From contig JBEVEP010000160.1 in NCBI GenBank assembly GCA_040512755.1, positions 1-32,053 on the forward strand: a DNA stretch of 32,053 bases, read 5' to 3'. The first letter of the stretch is position 1; each line of letters opens with the position of its first letter. This stretch comes from JBEVEP01 sp040512755 (GTDB lineage Bacteria; Pseudomonadota; Alphaproteobacteria; Rhizobiales; Rhizobiaceae). Shown in pieces: positions 16,096 to 22,673 of this stretch. A program made the position numbers and the translations under genes. The notes under the pieces are model-generated. The model made no database searches. It was given only the letters and a program-made list of their open reading frames with translations, and had not been told where the DNA came from.

Positions 16096-17016
16096 TCACC
16101 GCAGCTTGATGCGGGGATCGATGAAAGGCGCGACGATGTCGGCCAGGAGGTTGCCAATGACGATGGCGCAGGCCGAAACCAGCGTGACGCCCATGATGAT
16201 CGGAATGTCGACGCGCTGGATCGCCTGCCAGGCGAGTTGTCCGATCCCCGGCCAGCCGAACACGCTCTCGACCACCACGATGCCGCCCATGAATATGCCG
16301 ATGTCGATGCCGACCATAGCGATGACCGGCAGGATGGCGTTGGGCAGGGCGTGGCGGAACAGGATCGTACCTCGCGCCAGTCCCTTGGCGCGCGCGGTGC
16401 GGATATAGTCCTGCCGGAGAACGTCGATCATGGAGGAGCGCATCATGCGCGAGTACCAGCCGGCTCCGAGGATGCCGAGCGTCATCGATGGCAGCACAAG
16501 ATGCCGCCAGGTGCCATAGCCGCTGATTGGGAACCAGCCGAGCTGGACCGCGAACACATAGAGGAGCAACAGCCCCACCACGAATTGCGGCGCAGATACG
16601 CCGACGAATGAGCCTACCATGAGCGCCTGGTCGAGACCGCTGCCGCGCTTGACGGCGGCGACCAGGCCCAAGGTGAGCCCGATGGCGAGCTCGCAAACAA
16701 TGGCGCCGGCCATCAGCAACAGGCTCGCCGGCAGGCGCGAGACGATGAGGTCGGAGACTTCGGAGCGTTGGATGTAGGAGCGGCCGAGATCGCCGGTGAC
16801 AAGGTTGGTCAGGTAGCGCCAGTACTGGAAGAAAAACGGCTGGTCGAGGCCGAGCTGCCGGCGGATGTTCTCCACGGTCTCCGGTGTCGCGCTTCGGCCC
16901 GCGATCTGGCGCACGGGGTCGGCGGGCAGCAGATAAAGCAACGCGAAGGTGATGAGCGACACTCCAAGAAGGATCAGCGCGGACTGGACCAGTCGCCGGG
17001 TCAGATAAGCGATCAT
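16096..17016 (-). CDS. Peptide-type ABC transporter permease (DppB type)
   Basis: An inner-membrane permease of 306 aa with about six transmembrane helices, starting MIAYLTRRLVQSALILLGVSLITF, characteristic of DppB/OppB. The cytoplasmic ATPase-coupling (EAA) loop is DYIRTARAKGLARGTILFRH, followed by ALPNAILPV. The end reads DIVAPFIDPRIKLR. ATG 17016 overlaps the stop of the preceding permease gene by 4 bp, which fixes the start even though the frame is open further upstream. It pairs with the DppC-type permease to form the channel. Confidence 0.93.
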   Translation of the reverse strand: MIAYLTRRLVQSALILLGVSLITFALLYLLPADPVRQIAGRSATPETVENIRRQLGLDQPFFFQYWRYLTNLVTGDLGRSYIQRSEVSDLIVSRLPASLLLMAGAIVCELAIGLTLGLVAAVKRGSGLDQALMVGSFVGVSAPQFVVGLLLLYVFAVQLGWFPISGYGTWRHLVLPSMTLGILGAGWYSRMMRSSMIDVLRQDYIRTARAKGLARGTILFRHALPNAILPVIAMVGIDIGIFMGGIVVVESVFGWPGIGQLAWQAIQRVDIPIIMGVTLVSACAIVIGNLLADIVAPFIDPRIKLR

Positions 17017-17918
17017 GCCTGCCCCTGCTGTGTCGGATCGAGAATGTCCCGCAGTGCATCGCCGACCAGGTTGAAGGCGAGCGCCAGGGCAAGGATTGCC
17101 GCGCCGGGATAGAAGACCAGCCACGGCGCCGCCTGGAAATAGGTCTGGTTCTCAAAAATGATGTTTCCCCAGGAGGCGGTCGGAGGCTGCACGCCGATGC
17201 CGAGATAGGAAAGTGTCGCTTCGAGCAGGACCGTGGTGGAGATGCCGAGCGTTCCCCATACGATGATCGTCGGCAGCAGGTGCGGAAGGATGTGGTGGAA
17301 CAGGATACGCGGCGTGCTGGCCCCAATCGTTCGTTCGGCATCGATGAATTCGCGCGCGGCGAGCGAACTCGTTTCCGTGTAAACGACGCGGGCGGTCTGC
17401 ACCCAGTTTACCAGCGCGATCACCAGCGCCACGATCCAGAGGCTAGGCTGCAGGATCGCGGCGAGGCAGATGGCGAGCAATAGTGCCGGGAACGCCATCA
17501 TGAGATCCGTAAAGCGCATCAGCGCGCCGCCGATCCAGCCGCGGAAATAGCCTGCGGTCACACCCACCAGCGTGCCGATAAGCAGGGCCGCGCCGTTTGC
17601 GATGATGCCGATGATCAGCGACGTGCGCGCTCCATAAAGGATGCGGGTAGCCAGGTCGCGGCCGAGCAGGTCGGTGCCGAGCCAGAATCTGGCGCTCGGC
17701 GGCAAAGGCGCGCCTTCGAGCGTCAGCCCATCGAACATCTGCTCATCGGGATGGTATGGAGTTAGCCAGGGCGCGAAGACCGCTCCGGCAATCGTGACGG
17801 CGATGATCACCAGCCCTATCACTGCAACCTTGCGCTTGAGCAGCCGGCGCCACACGCCGGTTCGCGGCTTCATCGGAACGGAGGTCGCGGCGATTTCAGG
17901 CGAGATGGGAACGGTCAT
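17013..17918 (-). CDS. Peptide-type ABC transporter permease (DppC type)
   Basis: An inner-membrane permease of 301 aa. It has a cytoplasmic N-terminal leader of about 30 residues, then five to six helices, with the DppC-type hallmark FWLGTDLLGRDLATRILYGARTS cut by a loop (LGTDLLGRD about 80-88). The EAA loop is EFIDAERTIGASTPRILFHH, then ILPHLLPTI; the end is DALRDILDPTQQGQA. Its start lies inside the end of amiR (23-bp overlap) and its stop overlaps the next permease by 4 bp, so regulator and transporter are tightly coupled in one transcript. Confidence 0.93.
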   Translation of the reverse strand: MTVPISPEIAATSVPMKPRTGVWRRLLKRKVAVIGLVIIAVTIAGAVFAPWLTPYHPDEQMFDGLTLEGAPLPPSARFWLGTDLLGRDLATRILYGARTSLIIGIIANGAALLIGTLVGVTAGYFRGWIGGALMRFTDLMMAFPALLLAICLAAILQPSLWIVALVIALVNWVQTARVVYTETSSLAAREFIDAERTIGASTPRILFHHILPHLLPTIIVWGTLGISTTVLLEATLSYLGIGVQPPTASWGNIIFENQTYFQAAPWLVFYPGAAILALALAFNLVGDALRDILDPTQQGQA

Positions 17919-18501
17919 CGCCCTCGTCCTTTTTGATCATGGCAACGACGCGCCTGGCCGCCTCCTCCATGCTGATGTGCCAGCTCATCGCAAGCGAGCG
18001 CAACTGAGAATAGGCCCGGTCGTCGTCGATCCCCTGCCCCGAAAGCGCCGCGACGGCGCGCACGATCGTCTGCCTCTCGGCAACGCGCGACTGCAGGGCT
18101 GCAATCTCGTCTGCTTGTCGGCGGCGCGCCTCGAATGCCTGGCGCGCGATCAGCAGCGCGCTGTAGACGCCGGAATTGCCGACAGGTTTCAGGAGTTGGG
18201 CATCGGCCCTTTGAGACAGCGTCCACTCGATCCTGCCCGGAGCTTCCGAGCCGATGAGTGCTATCGTCGGCATCGGGGCTTCACCCGGCCGCCACGGAAA
18301 TTGCTGGTCGAAGCCGAGATCGACGTCGAAGAACACAAAGTCGGCCGCCAGAGCCTCGGCTGGGAGTTCAGGCCAGCAATCGGCAGCATCGAGGCCGATC
18401 GCCGTGAGTTGCCGCATGATTGCCGTGACGGTCGGATGCGGGCGATGAAGTACGAACGCCTTTGCGCCACCAAGATTGGGTATGCGAGAGACGGGGCTCA
18501 T
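17896..18501 (-). CDS. amiR: AmiR/NasT-type ANTAR antiterminator
   Basis: A 201-aa RNA-binding regulator. Residues about 12-120 form a receiver-like domain (FVLHRPHPTV, FVFFDVDLG, LLKPV with Lys105), a coiled segment follows (about 120-140, FEARRRQADEIAALQSRV), then the ANTAR domain about 135-188 (VAERQTIVRAVAALSGQG, YSQLRSLAMSWHISMEEAAR). In Pseudomonas, AmiR is held by AmiC and, on amide binding, is released to prevent termination in the mRNA leader. Here it overlaps amiC by 4 bp and the permease gene by 23 bp. Phosphorylation is not expected in this subfamily. Gene name is given on domain and context. Confidence 0.85.
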   Translation of the reverse strand: MSPVSRIPNLGGAKAFVLHRPHPTVTAIMRQLTAIGLDAADCWPELPAEALAADFVFFDVDLGFDQQFPWRPGEAPMPTIALIGSEAPGRIEWTLSQRADAQLLKPVGNSGVYSALLIARQAFEARRRQADEIAALQSRVAERQTIVRAVAALSGQGIDDDRAYSQLRSLAMSWHISMEEAARRVVAMIKKDEGDDRSHLA

Positions 18502-19628
18502 GACACCACCTTGAGCCGGGGCCGCCCGAAGATCGCGGCACGATCGTAGCGCGAGAGGTAAGGATCCGGCGCGACGTCCTCAAGGCGGCTTACCGTTCTG
18601 AAGCCCTGACCCTCGATGCGGCCGATCTCCACCGGCAGGGTCGCATGTTGCGTCTGCGGGTCGATCACAGTGCGGCCGAACGGCGTCTTGAAGCTGCTGT
18701 TGCGGAATATCTCCGGAAGATCGGCGAAGGTCGCGTCCGGTTTTTGAGTAAGCACCGTGGCCAGGACCTGGACCGACGCATAGGCCGCGGCCTCGAAGGA
18801 CGAGGCGGGCAAAGCCGCTCCCGAGCCTGCCGGTTCGCCGTAACTCGCCCCCGTTGACCTGCGAAAATACGGGCCGGCGGACAGATGCCCCTGCCCAGCC
18901 TCGCCGAGCGCAGGCAGTTCGCATTCCGTCAGGTTGCACGACAGGATAGGACGCCGTTCCGGAGCGAAATGCGGGTCGCGACGCCCGAGTTCTGCGTAAG
19001 CGGCTATGAAGGCATAGGACGACGTGCCGATCAGGTTGTTCAGAATGAAGTCGGGCTTCGTCGTGCGGATTTCCTCTATCAGGCGATGCACATCCGTTTC
19101 GCCGATGGGTAGATAGCGTTCCCCGAGAACCGTTCCTCCGGCATCGGCGATCAGGTCGCGGGCGACGCGGTTGGTCTCCCAGCCCCAGATGTAGTTCGAG
19201 CCGAGGAGAAAGCCGTTGGCGCCGTGCCGGGGGACGACGTGGCCGAGCAGCGGCACAAGATGCTGGTTCGGACAGGCGTGCATGTAGACGACGTGCTCGT
19301 TCGCCTCGAAGCCCTCGTAGGGGCAGACATACCAGAGTGTCGCGTCCGATTTTTCCAGGATCGGAATGGTTTCCTTGCGGCTCCACGAGGTAACGCAGCC
19401 GATCACATGGCGCACGCCGCCTTGTCTTAGCATCTCCTCGCAGAGAGGCGCATAGCGGTCGACATTTCCCTGTGGATCGGACTCGACCGGGATTAGTTCC
19501 ACATGACAGGCAGGATTGGCGTTGACGTCCGCGATACTCCGAAGGACACCGAGTCGGCAGGACTCGGAAATCAGGCTGTAGGTTCCCGAACGCGAATAAA
19601 GGATGCCGATGTCGATGCGACGTTTCAA
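18498..19628 (-). CDS. amiC: AmiC-like cytoplasmic amide sensor
   Basis: A periplasmic-binding-protein fold used as a cytoplasmic ligand sensor, about 376 aa. No signal peptide is present, and the body resembles Pseudomonas AmiC as I recall it: GILYSRSGTYS, VESDPQGNVDRYAPLCEEML, IGCVTSWSRKETIPILEK, YVCPYEGFEANEHVVYMHAC, PNQH, GSNYIWGWETNRV, GGTVLGERYLPIGETD. The start is uncertain. I chose TTG 19628 (KRRIDIGILYS) because homology begins there and GGGG lies just upstream; in-frame ATGs at 19691 and 19682 would add a Cys/Gly-rich stretch not typical of the family and would put a terminator-like hairpin inside the coding region. It is first in the seven-gene minus-strand operon. The ligand is probably a small amide. 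Confidence 0.82.
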   Translation of the reverse strand: MKRRIDIGILYSRSGTYSLISESCRLGVLRSIADVNANPACHVELIPVESDPQGNVDRYAPLCEEMLRQGGVRHVIGCVTSWSRKETIPILEKSDATLWYVCPYEGFEANEHVVYMHACPNQHLVPLLGHVVPRHGANGFLLGSNYIWGWETNRVARDLIADAGGTVLGERYLPIGETDVHRLIEEIRTTKPDFILNNLIGTSSYAFIAAYAELGRRDPHFAPERRPILSCNLTECELPALGEAGQGHLSAGPYFRRSTGASYGEPAGSGAALPASSFEAAAYASVQVLATVLTQKPDATFADLPEIFRNSSFKTPFGRTVIDPQTQHATLPVEIGRIEGQGFRTVSRLEDVAPDPYLSRYDRAAIFGRPRLKVVS

Positions 19629-19647
19629 GTCATTCCCCAAAAATGAC
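19629..19647 (-). promoter_or_regulatory. Small hairpin abutting the amiC start
   Basis: GTCATT and AATGAC form a perfect 6-bp stem around a 7-nt loop, which on the minus strand is TTTGGGG. It ends directly before the proposed TTG start and holds the G-run, the best ribosome-binding candidate, in its loop. It overlaps the T-tract of the terminator-like structure at 19639-19682, so the two folds exclude each other in part. Confidence 0.35.
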
Positions 19648-19682
19648 AATGCCCCGCAGCCAGCACCGCAGTGGCGAGGCAT
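19639..19682 (-). terminator. Leader terminator-like hairpin before amiC
   Basis: On the minus strand ATGCCTCGC (19682-19674) can pair with GCGGGGCAT (19657-19649), a 9-bp stem with one G-U pair. The 16-nt loop can form a small CAC/GTG stem. TGTCA then leads into five T residues (19643-19639). This is a plausible intrinsic terminator in the leader, 10 nt before the proposed amiC start, and is the kind of site an ANTAR protein such as AmiR overrides. Confidence 0.5.
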
Positions 19683-19700
19683 ACGAGGCATACTTGCCGC

Positions 19701-19717
19701 CCGGCAGCCAAGGCCGG
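19701..19717 (-). promoter_or_regulatory. GC stem-loop in the amiC leader
   Basis: CCGGC and GCCGG enclose a 7-nt loop (CTTGGCT on the minus strand). It lies between the hexaloop hairpin at 19726-19739 and the terminator-like hairpin. The loop does not fit the ANTAR target rule (A1, G4 of a hexaloop), so its part in antitermination is unclear. Confidence 0.3.
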
Positions 19718-19725
19718 TATTTTCG

Positions 19726-19739
19726 CTCAGCCTATCGAG
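19726..19739 (-). promoter_or_regulatory. Candidate ANTAR hexaloop hairpin
   Basis: On the minus strand CTCG-ATAGGC-TGAG gives a 4-bp stem (one G-U pair) closing a hexaloop with A at position 1 and G at position 4, the known base rule for ANTAR RNA targets. It is about 45 nt upstream of the terminator-like hairpin. A clear second hexaloop hairpin, normally required, was not found, and a 4-bp stem is short. Confidence 0.3.
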
Positions 19740-19844
19740 TGCTGCTGCTTAGTCAAGTGAGAACGGGCGGATATGGCGCGAGCAGATCTGCGCCCCGCGG
19801 ATCGATCGCAGTTAACTCGCCGACAGGCCTACCCCAGACGCCGC

Positions 19845-19874
19845 TTGAAGGGTTCGGCTACTTTTTGGTATACA
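19845..19874 (+). promoter_or_regulatory. Possible promoter of the ArsR-type regulator
   Basis: TTGAAG (19845-19850) and TATACA (19869-19874) are spaced by 18 bp, each matching the sigma-70 consensus at four of six bases. The palindromic operator at 19874-19888 touches the -10 box and covers the expected start of transcription, a layout that fits repression by blocking RNA polymerase. Confidence 0.4.
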
Positions 19875-19888
19875 TCAGCAATTCTGAT
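19874..19888. promoter_or_regulatory. Operator 1 (ATCAG-N5-CTGAT), before the regulator gene
   Basis: ATCAGCAATTCTGAT is a perfect 5-5-5 inverted repeat 24 bp before the regulator ATG. Related sites occur before the GH51 gene (20968-21002) and before the binding-protein gene (22561-22579). The shared motif makes this the likely binding site of the adjacent ArsR-type protein, which would then control itself. Confidence 0.6.
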
Positions 19889-19912
19889 ACGCTTTCAGGC
19901 CGCTAGCTACTC

Positions 19913-20917
19913 ATGGACCTTCCGCTCAAGAATAACCGCAACTTTCTCACCATCAACGCCGCAGAAGGGTTGGAGGTCCTCAAGGGGCTATCCTCACCAG
20001 TGCGTATTCGCATCTTGAAGCTTTTGCATTCCCGCGGACCACTGAATGTTAACGAAATCAGCGACTCCCTCGGGCTGCCACAGTCGACGGTCGCCACAAA
20101 CATCCAAGTACTTGAGGGGTGCGACTTGATCCGAACCGAGACGGTGAAGGCAACCAAAGGACAGCAGAAACTCTGCGTTGCCCGCTTCGACGAGATCGTG
20201 TTGCGCTTCGACGATTACGACGTGAAGACGAGGTCGAACGTCATCGAGCTTTCCATGCCGCTCGGCCTCTACACAAACTGCAGTGTATCGCCCCCTTGCG
20301 GATTGTGCTCCACCGAGTCGATCATCGGCCTTCTCGACGTGCCCGACTTCTTCCTCGACCCGGACCGCATGAAGGCAGGACTGATCTGGTTCGAGCGCGG
20401 CCATGTCGAGTACAAGTTTCCGAATAACGCCAAGGTCCTCAAGGCAGAAATCGATGCGCTCGAATTCAGCCTGGAGCTTTCATCCGAGGTGCCGGGCACC
20501 AACGCCAATTGGCCATCCGACGTCTCCGTATGGGTGAACCACGTACTGGTCGGCACTTGGACTTCGCCAGGCGATTTCGGCGACAAGCGTGGGGTCTACA
20601 CGCCGCGCTGGTGGAAGCTCGAAGGTTCACAATACGGCCATCTCAAGACCTGGAAGATAACCGAACACGGCACCTTCCTCGACGGCGAGCTTGCCTCCGA
20701 CGTCACGTTGGACCAGCTTCACCTCGCCGACCACCACTCGATCCGGCTGAGAATCGGCATCGACGAGCACGCCGAGCATCCCGGCGGTGTGAACATCTTC
20801 GGCAAGGGGTTCGGTAACTATGATCAGGACATTCTGATGCGCCTCCACATTCGCCGGGAGGACGCAGAGGCCCCTGCAAAGCCCATCGCGAGCCGATTGG
20901 AACCCGACCGCCGTTAG
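19913..20917 (+). CDS. ArsR-type winged-helix regulator with long C-terminal domain
   Basis: A 334-aa DNA-binding protein. Residues about 17-90 are an ArsR/SmtB winged helix (LEVLKGLSSPVRIRILKLLH, recognition region SLGLPQSTVATNIQVLEGCD). Ordinary ArsR proteins are about 100-120 aa; here some 230 residues follow. They include NCSVSPPCGLC (Cys123/129/132), then a beta-rich, Trp-rich part (WPSDVSVWVNHVLVGTW, SPGDFGDKRGVYTPRWW, 200-235) that could bind a carbohydrate. It reads divergently from amiC and heads the arabinofuranosidase/transporter cluster. I infer a repressor that senses an arabinose-containing sugar. No Shine-Dalgarno is seen before ATG 19913, so translation may be weak or leaderless. 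Confidence 0.8.
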   Translation: MDLPLKNNRNFLTINAAEGLEVLKGLSSPVRIRILKLLHSRGPLNVNEISDSLGLPQSTVATNIQVLEGCDLIRTETVKATKGQQKLCVARFDEIVLRFDDYDVKTRSNVIELSMPLGLYTNCSVSPPCGLCSTESIIGLLDVPDFFLDPDRMKAGLIWFERGHVEYKFPNNAKVLKAEIDALEFSLELSSEVPGTNANWPSDVSVWVNHVLVGTWTSPGDFGDKRGVYTPRWWKLEGSQYGHLKTWKITEHGTFLDGELASDVTLDQLHLADHHSIRLRIGIDEHAEHPGGVNIFGKGFGNYDQDILMRLHIRREDAEAPAKPIASRLEPDRR

Positions 20918-20967
20918 CCCTCCTTCGCCATCAACTATTGATGGTTGACTCCTGCACATTCTTTGGG

Positions 20968-21002
20968 ATCAGATTGTATGGATACATATCCATAGTTCTG
21001 AT
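20968..21002. promoter_or_regulatory. Operator 2, nested double palindrome before GH51 gene
   Basis: ATCAG (20968-20972) and CTGAT (20998-21002) form the outer arms, TATGGAT (20977-20983) and ATCCATA (20988-20994) perfect inner arms with a 4-bp centre. The centres nearly coincide. It can also be read as two copies of the operator head to head: ATCAGATTGTATGGAT and, on the other strand, ATCAGAACTATGGAT. It ends 16 bp before the GH51 ATG. A TTGACT -35-like box lies at 20945-20950, without a clear partner. Confidence 0.6.
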
Positions 21003-21018
21003 ACGGTGGAGGAGCGAG

Positions 21019-22530
21019 ATGAAGGCGCGGGTTTCCATCCACAAGGACTTTCGCATTGGCCATGTCGACGACCGCGTGTACGGCGCGTTTCTGGAACATC
21101 TCGGCCGGGCGATTTACACCGGCATCTACGAGCCCGATCATCCGACCGCTGACGAGCGAGGCTTCCGCCGCGATGTGCTGGAACTAGTGCGCGAGATCAA
21201 TGTGCCGGTAACCCGCTATCCCGGGGGCAACTTCGTCTCGGCATACAACTGGGAAGACGGGATCGGACCGAAGGAGGACCGGCCGGTCAGGCTCGACTAT
21301 GCCTGGCGCACCAAGGAAACCAACGAGGTCGGGATCGATGAGTTCGCGGCCTGGTGCGAGGCGGCGGGCACGGAACTGATGCTCGCGGTCAATCTCGGAT
21401 CGCGGGGCCTCGATGAAGCACGCGGCCTGCTCGAATACTGCAATCATCCGGGCGGAAGCCACTGGAGCGATCTGCGCATCAAGAACGGCCGGCGCGATCC
21501 CTATAACGTGAAGCTTTGGTGCCTCGGCAACGAGATGGATGGGCCTTGGCAGGTCGGTCACAAAACTGCCTACGAATACGGCAGGATTGCAAACGAGACG
21601 GCGAAGGCCATGAAGGCTTTCGACCCCACACTCGAACTCGTGGCCTGCGGCAGCTCGCACAGTCTCATGCCGACCTACCCGCAATGGGAAGCTCACGTCC
21701 TCGACCAATGCTACGAGAACGTCGATTACCTGTCGTTGCACATGTATTTTGAGAACTACGAGGACGATTACCTGAACTTCCTCGCCAAGCCGGTGATTCT
21801 CGACCGCTATATCCAGACCGTCAGCGGCGTGATTGACTATGTGAAAGCCAAGAAGCGCGCGAAGAACGACATACATATCTCGTTCGACGAGTGGAACGTC
21901 TGGTATCACTGTCGCCGGCAGGACCACGACAACTTCAAGAGCTGGGACTGGCCGGTGGCGCCACCGCTACTCGAGGAGGTCTACAATTTCGAGGACGTGC
22001 TGGTCGTCGGCTCTATCCTCAACACCTTCATCCGCCGCGCGGACCGCGTGCGGATCGCCTGCATAGCGCAGCTTGTCAATGCGATCGCGCCGATCACGAC
22101 CGAACGCGGCGGCCGCGCCTTCCGGCATACGATCTTCTACCCTTACCTGCTGGCCTCGCGCCACGGTCGCGGCGAGAGCCTTGCGGTGGCCGTGGACGCG
22201 CCGCGCTACGACGCCAAGGCCGCCGCCGACGTGCCCTATGTCGATGTGGCAGCGGTGCTCGATCGAGCCGGCAAGACCATCTCACTGTTCATCATCGCCA
22301 AGCATCCGGACGAGGAGACGGAACTGTCGGTCGACCTCGCCGGCTTTCCGGCAGCGCGGCCAGTCGAGCATACGCTCATTCACCACTCGGACCTAAGGGC
22401 TGTTAACAGCGCTGATAAGCCGGATGAAGTGACGCCGCAGTCACTGAGTGGAACGGTAATGGTTGAAAGTGGCCGGCTGCAGTGCCGGCTGCGTCCTCGC
22501 TCCTACAACCTCATCCGTCTGGCGGTCTGA
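21019..22530 (+). CDS. Alpha-L-arabinofuranosidase, family GH51
   Basis: A 503-aa cytoplasmic retaining glycosidase that removes terminal alpha-L-arabinofuranosyl residues from oligosaccharides. The catalytic pair is visible: acid/base Glu172 in LGNEMDGPW and nucleophile Glu291 in SFDEWNVWY, close to the spacing known for the family. An N-terminal barrel (MKARVSIHKDFRIG, FLEHLGRAIYTGIYE, TRYPGGNFVSAYNWEDGIGP) is followed by a C-terminal beta-sandwich from about 390 (DVAAVLDRAGKTISLFIIAKH). No signal peptide, so its substrate must be imported. ATG 21019 follows GGAGGAG; the frame extends to 20938 but that lead is not family-like. It lies between the regulator and the importer genes; abfA is a common name, not assigned here. 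Confidence 0.94.
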   Translation: MKARVSIHKDFRIGHVDDRVYGAFLEHLGRAIYTGIYEPDHPTADERGFRRDVLELVREINVPVTRYPGGNFVSAYNWEDGIGPKEDRPVRLDYAWRTKETNEVGIDEFAAWCEAAGTELMLAVNLGSRGLDEARGLLEYCNHPGGSHWSDLRIKNGRRDPYNVKLWCLGNEMDGPWQVGHKTAYEYGRIANETAKAMKAFDPTLELVACGSSHSLMPTYPQWEAHVLDQCYENVDYLSLHMYFENYEDDYLNFLAKPVILDRYIQTVSGVIDYVKAKKRAKNDIHISFDEWNVWYHCRRQDHDNFKSWDWPVAPPLLEEVYNFEDVLVVGSILNTFIRRADRVRIACIAQLVNAIAPITTERGGRAFRHTIFYPYLLASRHGRGESLAVAVDAPRYDAKAAADVPYVDVAAVLDRAGKTISLFIIAKHPDEETELSVDLAGFPAARPVEHTLIHHSDLRAVNSADKPDEVTPQSLSGTVMVESGRLQCRLRPRSYNLIRLAV

Positions 22531-22560
22531 ATTCGGCGTTCGTTAGCGGTCTCGTCATTC

Positions 22561-22579
22561 ATATCAGCATTGCCGATAT
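22561..22579. promoter_or_regulatory. Operator 3, before the binding-protein gene
   Basis: ATATCAGCATTGCCGATAT has perfect ATATC/GATAT outer arms and GC/GC inside, and its core ATCAGCATTGCCGAT agrees with operator 1 at 12 of 15 bases. A second ATCAG follows at 22582-22586, and TTGACG, a -35-like box, at 22593-22598. It is about 95 bp before the start codon, so the site would sit upstream of, not on, that promoter. Confidence 0.5.
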
Positions 22580-22673
22580 GTATCAGTTGGAATTGACGAG
22601 TCTACACCGCCACGTTAACTTTGCATGCAACGACAAGACGCCGATGGAACGATCGGCATAGGGAGGACAAGCG

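Noticed and set aside
16046..17341. Minus-strand open frame (431 codons) overlapping both permease genes
   Set aside because: A different frame of the same strand as the permeases, Arg/Pro/His-rich, spanning two real genes; a frame shadow.
19648..19670. Possible sigma-54 (-24/-12) promoter before amiC
   Set aside because: TGGC and TTGT are roughly spaced, but the -12 GC is missing and the stretch lies within the terminator-like hairpin.
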